Numbered from the stretch's first letter, positions 1 to 12,009 are shown. The stretch: DNA of 64,000 nucleotides from Cynocephalus volans (GCF_027409185.1 NC_084478.1:79281624-79345623); one strand, 5' to 3'. The notes: generated by a model from the letters alone, not told the origin. Made by a program: numbers and translations.

Positions 1-955
1 GAATGAAACTAGATCCATACCTCTCACCATATACCAAAATCAATTCAAAATGGATCAAAGACTTAAATATAATACCTGAAACTATCAAACTCCTAAATGA
101 AAACAGAGGGGAAACACTTCAGGAAGTAGGACTGGGCATAGACTTTATGAACACAACCCCCAAAGCACAGAAAACAACAAAAATAAACAAATGGGATTAT
201 ATCAGACTGAAAAGCATCTGCATAGCAAAAGAAACAATTAACACAGCAAAAAGACAACCCACAGAATGAAAAAAACATTTGCAAACTATGCATCTGACAG
301 GGGTTAATATCCAGAATATACAAGGAACTCAAACAACTTAAGATTAAAAAAACACATAACCCAATTAAAAAATGGGCAAAGGAGCTGAATAGGCATTTCT
401 CAAAGGAAAACATACAAATAATCAACAGACACATAAAAAAAATCACACATTGAATATCATCTCATGCCAGTAAGACTATTACCAAAAGACAGAATAATAA
501 ATGCTGGTGAGGATGCAGAGAAAGAGGAAACCTCCTATACTGTGGAACTGTAAATTAGTGCAGGCATTATGGAGAACAGTATGGAGATTCCTCAAACAAC
601 TACAGATAAAACTGCCATATGATCCAGGATTCCCACTGCTGGGTATATACCCAAAGGAATGGAAATCATCGTGTTGAAGGGATACCTGCACTTCCATGTT
701 TATCACAGCACTATTTACAATAGCCAAGAGTTGGAACTAACCTAAATGTCCATCAGTAGATGACTGGATAAGGAAAATGTGGTATATATACACAATGGAT
801 CCTCTGACAAAAAAAATAATAAATTTTGCCATTCACAGAACATGGATGAACTTAGAGGAAATTATGCTAAGTGAAATAAGCCAGGCACTGAAAGAGAAGT
901 ACTGCATGTCCTCATTCACAAGTGGGAGATAAAAAATAAATAAATGAATTTTTTA
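1..955 (+). mobile_element. LINE-1 3' end (ORF2 C-terminus and short A-rich tail)
   Basis: The translation of the first ~270 bases ([20 protein letters not shown]) is the C-terminal part of L1 ORF2p, and it continues with breaks to about 930, where an A-rich tail (aaaaaataaataaatgaa) ends the element. The reading frame is broken (stop near 267, frame changes after), so this is a dead copy. The left end lies outside the window. At ~956 the sequence switches abruptly to an L1 in the opposite orientation. Confidence 0.9.
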
Positions 956-959
956 AAAA

Positions 960-3900
960 GATAATCGTATGGTTTTTGTCCTTGATTTTGTTGATTTGGT
1001 GTGTCACATTTATTGACTTGCATATGTTGCACCACGCTTGCATCCCTGGGATGAGTCCCACTTGATCATGCTGTATAAATTTTTTTGATATGTTGCTATT
1101 TTCTGTTTGCCAATATTTTGTTGAGAATTTTTGCATCTCTGTTCATCAGAGATATGGGCCTTTAGTTTTCTTTTATTGTTGTATCTTTGTCTGGTTTGGG
1201 TATCAGGGTGATGCTGGCCTCATAGAATGCGTTTGGGAGAATAGCCTCTTTTTCAATTTTTTGGAATAGCTTGAAGAGAATTGGTATTAACTCCTGTTTT
1301 AAAGTTTGGTAGAATTCAGCAGTACATCCATCCTGTCCTGGTCTTTTCTTTGTTGAGAGACTGCTGATTACTGCTTCAATCTTGCTGCTTGTTATTGGTT
1401 GGATCAGGTTTTCTATTTCTTCTTGGTTCAGTCTTGGTAGTTTGTATATGTCCAAAAATTTATTCATTTTCTCCAGGTTTACAAATTTGTTGGTGGATAG
1501 TTGTTTATAATTTGGTATCAGTTATAATGTCTCCTTTTTCATTTCTGATTTTATTATTTGGATCTTCTCTCTTTGTTTAGTTAGCCTAGCTAAGGCTTGT
1601 GTATTTTATCTTCTAAAAAAGCCAATTTTTTGTTTCATTGATGTTTTTTATCTTCATTTGGGTCTCTACTTATTTAGTTCTGCTGTGATATTAATTATTT
1701 CTTTTTGTCCTCTCATTTTGGGATTGGATTGTTGTTGTTTTCCTAGTTCTTTGAGTTGTAGCATTAGGTCATTTATTTGAAATCTTTCTATTCTTTTGAT
1801 ATAAGTGTTTATTGCAGTAAACATCCCTCTTAGTACTGCTTTTGCAGTATACCACAGGTTTTGGTATTATGTGTCTTTACATTCATTAGTTTCAAGAAAT
1901 TTTTTTGATTCCTTCTTCAATTTCTTCTTGGATCCATAGGTCATTCAAGAGCATGTTGTTTAATTTCCATATATTTGTACAGTTTAACTCATTGCGGTCT
2001 GAAAAGATACTTGAAATCATTTCACGTTTTTAAAATTTTTTTGAGACTTAATTTGTGACCTAACATGTGGTCTATCCTTGAGAATGTTCCATGTGCTGAT
2101 AAGAATGCATATTCTGTAGTTGTTTGATGAAATATCTGTAGATATCTGACAGGTCCAACTTTTCTAAGGTATAGGTTAAATTCTGTGTTTCTCTGTTGAT
2201 TTGTTGCCCAGATGATCTGTCAAGTGCTGAGCGAGGAATTTTCAGGTCCTCTACTATTATTGTACCAGAGTCTATCTCCTTCTTTAGGCCTAATAGTGTT
2301 TGCTTTATATGTCTGGGTGCTCCAGTGTTGAGTGCATATATGTTTATGATTGTAATGTCTTCTTGCTGGATAGATCTCTTTATCATTATATAGTGGCCTC
2401 CTTTGTCTCCTTTTAGGGTTTTTGGTTTAACATCTATTTTATCCAATATAAGAACAGCTACTCTTGCTCATCTTGGTTCCCATTAGCATGGTTTATCTTT
2501 TTCTGTCCTTTCAGTATTAGTCTGTGTGTGTCTTTACAGGTGAGGTGAGTCTCTTGTCAACAGCATAGAGTTGGGTCTAGCTTTTTAATCCAGTCAGTCA
2601 GTCTGTGTCTTTTGAGTGCGGAGTTTAATCCATTTACATTTATGCTTGTTGTTGAAAGCTATTGTCTTATGCCTGGCATTTTATCAATTTTTATTTGGAT
2701 GTTTTAAATACCTTTTGCTCTTTTCTTCCCCTTTTATTGTTTTTCTTTCATGTTAGCTGGTTTTTTGAGGTGGTAACATGTAGTTTCTTTCTCTTTCTCA
2801 TTTGCATTTTTGTTCTACCAGTGGGTTTTGTTCTTTCTTGTATGTTCATGATGGTGATTATCATTTTTTGGATTCTAGGTGCAGGACTCCCTTGAGAATT
2901 TCTTGCAGGGCTGGTTGTGTGTTGGTGACCTCCTGCAGCTATTGTTTGTCTGGGAAATACACTATTTCTCCTTAATTTATGAAGGATGGCCTTGGTGGTT
3001 ATAGTATTCTTGGCTGGCAGTTTTTTTCTTTTAGTATTTTTTTTTTTTTTGTCGTTTTTTCGTGACCGGCACTCAGCCAGTGAGTGCACCGGTCAGTCCT
3101 ATATAGGATCCGAACCCGCGGCGGGAGCGTCGCCGCGCTGCCAGCGCAGCACTCTACCAAGTGCGCCACGGGCTCGGCCCTCTTTTAGTATTTTTAATAT
3201 ATCATCCCACTTTCTTCTGGCCTGCAGAGTTTCTGTTGAGAAGTCTGCTGTTAGTCTGATAGGGGCTCCCTTATAGGTGACTTGATGCTTCTTTCTTGCT
3301 GCTTTTAGGATTCTCTCTTGTCTTTGAGCTTTGCCAGTTGAACTATAATGTGTCTCAGAGAGGATCTTTTAGGATTGAATCTGTATGGGGATCTTTGAGC
3401 TTCCTGAATCTGAAGGTCCATTTCTCCCCCTATACCTGGGAAGTTTTCCATTATTATTTCATTGAATAGCTTTTCAATGCCTTTTCCTTTCTCCTCCCCT
3501 TTTAGAACACCCATGATTTGGATGTTTCTGTGCTTAAGATTGTCTGCTAGCTCTCTTAGAATTTCTCCATTTTTAAAAATTATTATTATTATTTTTTGTC
3601 CACCTGGGTTATTTTTTTTTCACCTGGATTATTTTGAAGACAACCTTTGAGATCAGAAGTTCTTTCTTGTGCTTGCTCTAGCCTGCTGCTTAAGCTCTCA
3701 GTTGTGTTGTTTATTTCATTGAATGAATCCTTCAGTTCCAGGAGTTCTGCTCAATTCTTTTTTAAGATATTAATTTCTTTGCAAGTTTCCTCCTTAATAT
3801 CCTGGATTTTTTTTCATTTCCTTATGTTGTTTAACTGAGTCTCTCCATATCTCATTGAGTTTCCTTCAGATTATTGCTCAGAATTCCTTTTCAGTCACTT

Positions 3901-4385
3901 CAAGGGTTTCCTGTTCAATCATGTCTGGTATTTGAGAATTACGGTATTTTTTTAGTGGTGTCATAGTTCCTTGGTTTTTGTTATTTCTAGTCTCTCAACA
4001 TTGATGTGTGGTCATCTGGTAGAGCAGTTGCTTCTTCTATTACTTTGGAGTGGGCCTTGAGGAGAGAGACTTCCTCTTCTTTTTCTGGTTTCCACTGGTG
4101 ACTCTCTTTGTGTCAGTGCAGTTGAGTGGGCAGCAGGCCTACTGTACAGTGGCTGTGGCTGCTACTGTGGTGGTGACCTGCCCGTGTGGCAGCAGTGGCT
4201 GTAGAAGACCACCTGCATGGAAGTGGCATTTTCAAAGTGCTCCTGCCCACAGTTCCTACCAAAAGACCCTGTGTGTGCTCCTGCCTTCTGTCAGGCAGAA
4301 GATGATACCCACGACCCCTGCCTAGGACCTCATGCATGCTCCTGCCTTCTGCTGGGTGCCAAGTAAAAATTTTGTCAAAAACATT
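960..4385 (-). mobile_element. LINE-1, minus strand: 5' UTR, ORF1, ORF2 endonuclease and part of RT
   Basis: Read on the minus strand from right to left this is an L1 5' half. About 4385-3965 is 5' UTR, ORF1 begins near 3964, ORF2 near 2679 (endonuclease region) and the RT-proximal part ends near 960, just before the first RT catalytic motif. Minus-strand fragments such as [15 protein letters not shown] (around 1030-1075) and [18 protein letters not shown] (around 1300-1350) are L1 ORF2 RT sequence. Frames are interrupted throughout. A SINE sits in the ORF1 region at 3042-3180. The 5' UTR part 4022-4220 is homologous to a segment of the composite elements at 34200-34415 and 43430-43640. The 3' half is missing at 960, where a plus-strand L1 3' end abuts. 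Confidence 0.88.
3042..3180 (-). mobile_element. tRNA-derived SINE (CYN-like), young
   Basis: Minus-strand SINE with a tRNA-type head (box B GGGTTCGGATCC read on the minus strand) and a poly(T) run on the plus strand at 3042-3050 representing the A-tail. It is flanked by a 15-base target-site duplication, tcttttagtattttt, at 3027-3041 and 3181-3195. It lies inside the ORF1 region of the older minus-strand L1, so it is the later insertion. Confidence 0.9.
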
Positions 4386-4884
4386 GTCTCTCTTAAGAAC
4401 ACACAAAAATAGGCAGAGTGAGATATCAAAGGAAGAAATTTCATCCTGAACAAAGAATACTTCTGGTTTAGCAGCTATGGGAAGAGAACTGGTTGCTGTA
4501 ACATCAGAATTGGGTGAGGGGTATCTTCAGGTCCCAGCACAGAAGCATTGAAGAAAGTTACTGAAAAAGTTAACTGAAATCATTGAAGAGAAAGGCTACT
4601 ATTTGCAAACAAGTCTCTAATGTCAGTGGAACAGATTTTTTGTAATCTAATGTTGTCACAAATCTACAATGCTGAGAAATACAAATCAAGACCTGGCTAT
4701 AAAGCAGAGGTGGTTGAATTGTTAGATTCTCAAAGTAACCCAGCCATAAAGATTTGATTGAAACAGGAGAGCAAGAGATCACTGTTAGTGTTGCCATAGA
4801 AATTTGCCTGCTCCAAATATTTACCATGTGTCATTACATATCTCATTGATGACAAAAACTTTCCAGAGAGATGACACTATTTTA
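4386..4884 (+). pseudogene. Unidentified degenerate coding-like segment
   Basis: No known repeat is evident. Between about 4560 and 4840 plus-strand translation gives coding-like stretches in successive frames, for example IIEEKGYYLQTSL, then MSVEQIFCNLMLSQIYNAEK, then DLIETGEQEITVSVAIEICL, separated by frame changes and stops. The pattern fits a decayed processed pseudogene, but I do not recognise the parent gene. It could also be an internal part of an old transposon. Confidence 0.3.
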
Positions 4885-5340
4885 AAATACACTTGGAAGG
4901 TCGTGAGGGCAATGAAGAATGCCTGAGTTCAGTCATATGGCTAAATACAAGATAATATATGCAAATATCAATTTTTCCTGTGTACCAATAACAACAAATT
5001 AGAAAATATAATGGGGAAAAAAAGATCTACAAAAAAGTATAGAAATGCATAACAGACTGTGTGAGTAAATGAAGAGATGTACCATGTTCCTGGATGAGAA
5101 AACTCAATGTTGTGAAGATATTATTTGCAAATTAAATTGTATGTTTAATACACTTCCAATTAAAATCCTAGTAGAGTTTTGTTTGGAACTTGAAAGTTAT
5201 TCTCAAATTCATCTGAAAGAATAAACAGTAGAAAATAAATAGGCAATTTTTGAAAACTAAGAGTAATGAGGAGGAACTAGCACAACTAGACGTTAAAACA
5301 CATTATAAATATCCAAACATTAAAATAGAATAGTAAATAG
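4885..5340 (+). mobile_element. Ancient LINE-1 fragment
   Basis: The stretch around 5080-5220 (accatgttcctggatgagaa followed by a diverged aattaaaatcctagtagag) matches the part of L1 ORF2 where young copies in this window read 'tcttggattggaag ... atccccatcaaaattcc'. It is strongly diverged and non-coding, so an old L1M-type copy. Confidence 0.6.
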
Positions 5341-6160
5341 TACTACGTCAATCCAAAACCCCAGGCCAACAGTACAGCACAATTACCTGAGTGTGCAGCA
5401 AAATCAGTGGCCTACGTCTCTTAGATTTTGTTGAGCTGAAAAGCATTGAACAGAGTCTCTGCCTAGGCATCCCTCAACAGGCTTCCCTCAGGTGCCACAG
5501 GCCCAAGCTCACCTCTATCCTGTGGCTGCATAACAAGAAAGCATTAAGAGAGACAATGGAGAGAAGTTGGATAGAAAATAGATAAAGGGAGGGTTCCTTG
5601 TTGGGGGAGGGGAAGAGACCTTCAGACACCTGCTGCACCCAGGTCCAAGACTATTACAGGGACCCACCTTTTCCAAGCCTTCACAGCACAAACCACTACA
5701 GTCTCAAGGCATAACGTCTAAGGAAGAACTAAGAAATTTTTAGGGCCTAAACTCTGGCTCCTGGGGGAGCTTTTTCTCAGTAACCAGTTTTCCTCTGTTT
5801 CCTCCAGTAACTGTAAGAAAACAGAGCTTAGGGATGGCCTAAGACAGGGAACCAGTGAGTCATAAAACAGGGTAGTCAGGTTGATAGCTGGAGGAGGACT
5901 CCACCTCCTTTCCAAACCCAGCTGCCTGGAGGTAAGCCAGGTAGTGCAGCCCAAAAGCATCTGTGCAAACAAGTCCTCCCTGAAAACAAGTAGACTCAGG
6001 GGGTGCCTCATTCTTTATCCCCCAGATCACTCACACCATATGACATATACAGGTCATGATAGCAGACAGTGTTCCTAAAGGATTAGCAGTTCATCAAATG
6101 CATCTGCCAGACACATCACTCAGTGCTTTCAAGCTATCGTTACACTATTCTTTTGTTCTC
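5341..6160. other. Unique-looking intergenic DNA
   Basis: No gene, RNA gene or recognisable repeat seen. Short open frames here have no family resemblance. Confidence 0.5.
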
Positions 6161-6164
6161 TTAA

Positions 6165-6665
6165 ATGCTTATGGAGTTCCTACTATGTGGCAGGCACCAT
6201 TCTAGATGCTTGGGATTGCAGCACTGAATAAAACCAAGACCCTGCCCTCACAGTTTGCATTCTAGTTGGGGGAGGCAGATGACTAATCAATCAAGCAGGC
6301 AACACCATCAGGCAGTAGTGATAAGTGCCATGAAGAAAACCAAGCCTGTAAGGGATCAGCGGCCGATGGGGAGTCCTATGTTAGCTAGGGTGATGAGGGA
6401 GGCCCTCTCTGGAAATGGTTATTTTATCTGAACAGAGATCTCCAGTCCTGGTAATATCAGGGAAGAACAGTCCCAGGAGAGGAAAAAATAAGAACAAAAT
6501 ACTTGAGGGGGAATCTACTTGGCATTTTCAGAGAACGGCAAGATGGCCTGGTAACTGGTTTGAATTGAATGAACAGGAGAAGAATGGAAGACAAGGCAAG
6601 AGAGGTGGACAGGAACCAGATCAAGCAGGCCCTCACAGGCAATGGTGATGACTTTGAATATTTTT
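6165..6665 (-). mobile_element. LINE-2 remnant
   Basis: Contains the reverse-strand L2 3' signature (ctactatgtggcaggcacca, then gggattgcagcactgaataa, then a 'ccctgccctcacagtttgcattctag'-type stretch) and further upstream L2 sequence to about 6665. Ancient and diverged. Confidence 0.75.
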
Positions 6666-6689
6666 CTAAGTGAGAGGAAGAGTTGTTGG

Positions 6690-7590
6690 AGGGTTTAGAT
6701 TTTTTTATTACAAAAATTTTAAAACATATACAAAAGTAGAATAGTATAATGAACTTCCATAAACTCATCATCTACATTCAACAATTATCAAGATATTGCC
6801 AATTGCTTCATGTATTCCAATTTTTATTTTTATTTTTTTGCTAAAGTATTTTAACGCAAATTTTGTCCTTGTGTATATCACATCTAAAATATGTAACCTT
6901 TTTATATAAAAAATAAAGCCATTATCATGCTTAATAAAGTTAACAATTCTTTGGTATCATCTAATAATCTATAATCAAATTTTCCTTATTGCCTTCAAAA
7001 TGTTTTTCTCCACTTGGTTTAGGATGTCCCATAATTATTTTAATCTAGATCAGCCCTCTGCCTACCCTCCTCCACTTTTTCTATACCCACTGACTTCTCC
7101 AAGAAACTAAGTCATTGTCCTATAAAAAGGCCCATATTCTGAATTTATCTGTTTGCCTCCTTATGATGTCTTTTAACTTGTTCCTTTATTCCTCCTATTT
7201 CCTATAAACTGGAAATCAACCTGAGGCTCATTTAGATTTGGGTTCAATTTTGAAGACAAGAATACTTTACAGTTAGGTATAAGTAAGTAATTTATATTAA
7301 GTTGTCCCAATTTTAGTAATTCTAAGATTGATCAGAAGTGCCAGGTGGTAACAACCGGATCTTTTCATTGTGACATTCCACATCAACCTTTTACCTCATG
7401 GTTTTAGCAGATAGTGATGATCATTGCCTGACACTGTTATTTCATCAGAGGTTGTACAATAATGTTTTTCTATTTCTATCAATCCCTCCAAACTTATTAA
7501 CTGATATAATACAGTATATTCAGATAAGTCTCACTTCCAACTCCACCCCCATCCAACCTGTTCCTTTCATCTTTCTATAGGTAATCATTT
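6690..7590 (-). mobile_element. Ancient LINE-like A/T-rich remnant
   Basis: The run of motifs (accattatcatgctta-type, gtcattgtcctataaaaagg, tgatgtcttttaacttgttc, ctggaaatcaacctgaggct) resembles an old mammalian LINE 3' region on the minus strand that I know from other mammals but cannot name exactly. No intact coding frame. Confidence 0.4.
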
Positions 7591-7619
7591 TGTTAATTTG
7601 GATTTTTCCTTCTAGAGAC

Positions 7620-7990
7620 AGTCTACAAACTAGGAGAAAGAGAATTCATTCATCAATATTGCTGAGCATCTCCTACATGCCAGCCACAGCCAACAGCCCT
7701 TTGGATACATCAGTGAACAAATCAAAACAAAAATCCCCACTCTTGGGAGCATTTTATTGGAAAGTATGCATTAATTACTATGGAGTAGGCTAGGTACTTT
7801 ACACATATTAACTCATTTAATCATCACAATAACTCTATGAATTAGGTGCTCCACAGATGAGAAAAATGAAGCTCAAAGAGGTTAAGGAAACTGAGCACAG
7901 AGGAGTTAAATTGCATGACATCATACAGTTAGTAAAGGGTGGAGATGGGATTTGAATCCAGGCAGTGTGGCTCCAGAAAACATGTCTTCT
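7620..7990 (-). mobile_element. L2 fragment followed by MIR (minus strand)
   Basis: 7630-7770 resembles a reverse L2 3' end (tgagcatctcctacatgcca, cagtgaacaaatcaaaacaa). 7790-7985 is a reverse MIR: 'tttacacatattaactcatttaat', 'cacagatgagaaaaatgaag', then the tRNA-like end 'gggatttgaatccaggcag'. Confidence 0.7.
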
Positions 7991-8024
7991 ATACCTTACT
8001 GTATATTGTTATATTGACAGTTGC

Positions 8025-9190
8025 AGTATCTAATTGACAAAGGATTAATGTATGAAATATATCAAGAGCTCCTACAAATCAATAAAGGAAAAACAACCAA
8101 TAGAAAAATCAGCAAAAGACATAAACAGGTATTTTCCAAAAGAAATATGGATCATAAACACATGAATTCATGCCCAACCTCATTAGTAATTAGGGAAATG
8201 CACATTAAAACCACAGTAGGGGGCCGAGCCTGTGGCGCACTCGGTAGAGTGCTGCGCTGGGAGCGCGGCGACACTCCCCGCCGCGGGTTCGGATCCTACA
8301 TAGGAATGACCAGTGCACTCACTGGCTGAGTGCCAGTCACGAAAAAACTACAAAAAAAAAAAAAAAAAAAAAAAAACCACAGTAGGGTAGCATTTCACAC
8401 TAAATTGATTGGTAAAAACATAAAAGTTAGTTAAAGCCAAGTGTTAGAGAGGTTATGGAGCAACATGAACTCTCATGCTCTGGTGAAGACATATGTTGAT
8501 ACAATCACTTCGGAAAACACAATCTAGCATGTCCTAGTACAACTGAATATGCACAGACCCTATGACCCAATTCCACTCCTAGGTATAGATCCTACAAAAA
8601 CTTTTGCACTTGAACACCAGAAGATATGTATAAGAATGTTCTAGAAGCACTATACATAATAGCAAAAAACAAGCTGGAAGTAACCCAAATATCCATCAAC
8701 AAGAGCATGGATAAATGAATTATTGTATATCCATGTTCATACAATGGAATACAAAAAGCAGAGCTAAATATGTTAACAAAGACAAATCTCAAAATCTTAG
8801 TGTTGAGTGAAAACAATCAAATCACAGAATACTGTATACATATGTGATACATACATGTCTTTGTCTGTGCGTGTGTGTGTGTTTCTATGTCAAAAGCATC
8901 CTAAACAATGTCTTATTGTTTAGGGAGACATACATACACATGTGATGAAACTACAAATAAAAGCAAGGGATTGATAGACAAACACATCACTATAGTGGTT
9001 ACTCATGATGGGGGAGGGCGTGAGAGAACGAGATCAGGGAAAGGTGTGCGGGGGCTTTGGAAGTTACTATTTCTCAAGCTGGCACACCATGTGTCTGCAT
9101 TATTATTCTTTCAACTCTTTTATATGTATGATATATTTCATAATAGTACAAAGAAAAAAGAAAAGAAAAACCCAGCAGACCTGAAAAGGA
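8025..9190 (+). mobile_element. Ancient L1 (L1M-type) ORF2 end and 3' UTR
   Basis: 'gacaaaggattaatgtatga' and the following bases match the ORF2 C-terminal region of the young L1s in this window (compare 30096-30300), but with much divergence. The 3' UTR-like part runs to about 9190. A young SINE with its TSD splits it at 8222-8372. Confidence 0.7.
8222..8372 (+). mobile_element. tRNA-derived SINE (CYN-like), young, with long A-tail
   Basis: tRNA-type head with box A-like 'tggcgcactcggtagagtg' and box B 'gggttcggatcc', the tail module 'gctgagtgccagtcacgaaa', then about 26 A. Flanked by the 15-base TSD aaaaccacagtaggg (8207-8221 and 8373-8387). Inserted into an ancient L1. Confidence 0.93.
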
Positions 9191-9193
9191 TTA

Positions 9194-9299
9194 TACAAGG
9201 GGTTTTCAAAAAGTTCAAAAAAAAAAAAAAAGTTCATGGAAGGATTAGTATTGTCTTTTAATTCCATTTTTCCACAAACTTTTTGAAGCACCTTCATAT
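9194..9299. mobile_element. Short mariner-like MITE
   Basis: About 100 bp with imperfect terminal inverted repeats: left 'aggggttttcaaaaagttc', right end 'cacaaactttttgaagcacc'. The same termini occur in the larger element at 48314-48736. An internal A-run (9218-9232) has expanded the left arm. Tc1/mariner type, probably Hsmar2-related. Confidence 0.65.
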
Positions 9300-9619
9300 A
9301 TTCTTTTCAGAAATAAGAAGGCTGGGAAGGAGCTGGAAGGCCATGCCTGTTTCTGCTAGTCCATCCTTTGGTCCATGTCAGATCTTTCTGAGGTTGACCA
9401 CACTACCAGGACTTACTCTTGGCACCCCACATTTGGTCTGTGCCCCTCATACCAGCCCTTCACCAGTGACCACAAATTAGAAGCACTTGGGCCAAAACTG
9501 TTTGCAGTTGCATTTTCTTTAGACAGCACAGTTATCACATTGTTTCTAAAATTTGAAATCGCTGAAAAAACAAGCTATGTACATATGTACATACATACAT
9601 ATAGAGAGAGGTAAAATAA

Positions 9620-9745
9620 ATATGCACTATATTAACAATTGTTGAATTTAAGAGGTAGATGGTATACAGGTGTTTATAACACTGTTCTTTCAACTCTCCT
9701 GTAAGTTTGAATCGTTTACAATAAAAAGTTTTTTAAAAAATTAGT
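9620..9745 (+). mobile_element. Ancient L1 3' terminus
   Basis: 'gttctttcaactctcctgta' ... 'caataaaaagttttttaaaa' is the end motif of an old L1 3' UTR; related ends occur at 14740-14770 and 35620-35650. Confidence 0.5.
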
Positions 9746-10492
9746 TTGAAGGCCTTTAAAAGGAGAATGCTCTTTCTGGGTCACCACACTCCCCACCATT
9801 CCCTATTACAACTCTCATCCTGGTTCCCTTATTTCTAGTACCACTGATCCCTAGAGATGTTTGAGTTTGCAACCTCCGGCTCAGGTTGCAGGTCTTGACT
9901 CCTCCTAGATTTCTCTGCCTCCTGCATGTAAACAGGTCATGGTGTTGGGGCATGACAGATGTTTTTCTCATTCCTATAGGCTTAATAAACCATATACCAA
10001 GTTTAGTTTTAAAAACAGGTTAAGGACAATAAAAGCTGATGTAATTCTCCACTGCCCTACAGTGAAGGGCAGTCCTCTCTACCCACCTCCCAGCAGCTAC
10101 AGTAACTTTGGCAAGTATGCTCTATCTTATAAGATAAAGGTGGGGCCTTGGAAAAGTCAAGCCAGCTAGCTTCTCCCAGAAGATTAGATGAAGAATTTTA
10201 TGATTCTTTATGACTCCTGTAGTCTCTCTGGCACCAAAGGTGAAAAGATTGGGAATCTAAGATCTTCCAGAAATATCAAGGGGAAAATAGGGTAAACTAC
10301 TATATCAAAGATATAACATACAAGATTAATGGTTGGTACCTGGTGGGCACTGGCAGCCATCTCTGGATTTATGAGTTAGAAAGGGTCCCTTGAGGGTGCT
10401 TAGGCCCCAAGGAGTTATCAAGCAATAAACCATTCCTCTTCAGACTGATTGGTTCTTAGTCCCTCACAGTCCAATTACATTGGTGAAATTGA
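9746..10492. other. Unique-looking intergenic DNA
   Basis: No gene or recognisable repeat seen between the old L1 end and the SINE target site at 10475. Confidence 0.5.
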
Positions 10493-10601
10493 GGGGCCGG
10501 CCCGTGGCTCACTCGGGAGAGTGTGGTGCTGAGAACACCAAGGCCCCGGGTTCGGATCCCATATACGGATGGCCGGTTCGCTCACTGGCTGAGCGTGGTG
10601 C
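10493..10601 (+). mobile_element. Tail-less, 3'-truncated CYN-like SINE
   Basis: Head 'ggggccggcccgtggctcac', box B 'gggttcggatccc', then 'gctcactggctgagcgtggt', ending just inside the second tRNA-like unit with no A-tail. It is flanked by a perfect 18-base duplication, ttacattggtgaaattga (10475-10492 and 10602-10619). The full two-unit form is seen at 39449-39619, which shows that about 60 bases of the second unit are missing here. Confidence 0.92.
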
Positions 10602-10619
10602 TTACATTGGTGAAATTGA

Positions 10620-11310
10620 AGCAGCTTCCCAGTTAGCATTTGCCTAGCCATATTCCATGATATTGACAGGTTCTTTCTTTGCAAACTATGGTTTTCATTC
10701 CTGCAACTATCACTCTGCACTAAAGAAATTCTCATTCCCTACCACCCACAGCTTGGCTATTTCCATACACACCATACAGCATGGATTTATCCAATTGTTT
10801 AGCACACAAAACAAGCTTAGAAGGAATAGGCAGATAGCCAGGGGCAGGCAGGGTCACTTGGGGATAAGCTGAGGTTGGCCAGCAACACCGTATGACAGGC
10901 TGGCCCACTGTGTCAAAGTGGGTGGGGAAACAGTGAGACCCCTGTCTGATAGTTCTAATCACCTGGACAAAGAGGTCAAGATCACTTACCCTTCTGATAT
11001 CCACTAATCTTTGACCTAGGACTAGACCTGGATGGTTTCCACTGGCTTGGTCACCTTTTGGAATGGCCTTGCCTCTTGGCCAAGATGCTGATAAACCAAC
11101 ACGTTGATAAAACACAGATTTCTTACCTTAGTTTGTTCTGTGCACAAGCTGACTTCAGTGATCCATAACTTACAAGTCCCATTTTTCCAGGCTTCACCTC
11201 AGCCCTGGACTTGGCTTACACTTGAACATTCCCTCAATTGAAGCTGAGGTGAATCTAAACAGCAGCCCCGCCAAATCTAGTAGGATTTGGGGGGCCTTTA
11301 TGAAACCTGC
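10620..11310. other. Unique-looking intergenic DNA
   Basis: No gene or repeat recognised. The 127-codon minus-strand open frame at 10732-11115 has no family resemblance. Confidence 0.5.
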
Positions 11311-11311
11311 T

Positions 11312-11685
11312 TAGTCCATTTTGTGTTGCTATAACAGAATACCAAAAACTGGGTAATTTACAAAGAAAATAAATTTATTTCTTACAGTACTGGAGTCTGG
11401 GAAGTCCAAGGTCAATGGGCCCGCATCTGGAGAGAGCCTTAGTGTTGTGTTATCCCACAATGAAGGGCAAGAGAGAGCTAAAGCAAGAGCGAGAGAGAAC
11501 CAAACTCACTTTTATAACAAACCCCCTCTCTTGATAAACCCACTCCTGTGATACTGACATTAATTCATTCATGAGGGCTTGGCCTAATCACCTCTTAAAG
11601 GTCTCACCTCTCAACACTGTTGCATTGGAGATTAAATTTCCAACACATGAACTTTTGGAGACATGTTCAAACCATAGCACCTGCT
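11312..11685 (-). mobile_element. ERVL-MaLR-type solo LTR remnant
   Basis: On the minus strand the sequence reads as a MaLR LTR: it ends on the plus strand's left side with 'ttagtccattttgtgttgct ataacagaatacc' (the classic LTR 3' end in reverse) and begins near 11685. Diverged and solo; no internal retroviral genes are present. Confidence 0.75.
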
Positions 11686-12009
11686 TGCTGAGCTGCTTGG
11701 AGAAGAGAGTCAAGCCCTCTCTTCAGACCCAGTCATCTCCTTGGAAAGAGAGTCAACTCTGCTTACCTGGCTATCTGGTCCCTTTACCCTACCCAGGTTA
11801 ATGGAGGCTTGAGAACAGTCCTGCTGTCTGCACCACTAACTCCTAAAAACCTCTGGGGGAGAGGACATCAAGCAGCACCACAAAAGGGGCTGCAGGTAAA
11901 GGAGGATTTCTGATTAGTAACCTTTCACCTACCATTAAAGACCTAGAAATCTGACCAGAGTATGGAAGAGACATGTCTAAAAATCAGTGTTTTCTCCATA
12001 ATAGGAGAT

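Noticed and set aside
1-4385. Twin-priming inversion of a single L1
   Set aside because: In twin priming the inverted 5' part lies upstream of the 3' part; here the sense 3' end comes first and ends in an A-tail.
8222-8340. tRNA gene
   Set aside because: Box A and box B are present, but the unit is followed by a SINE tail module and A-tail and flanked by TSDs; no functional cloverleaf. The same holds for the other SINE heads in the window.
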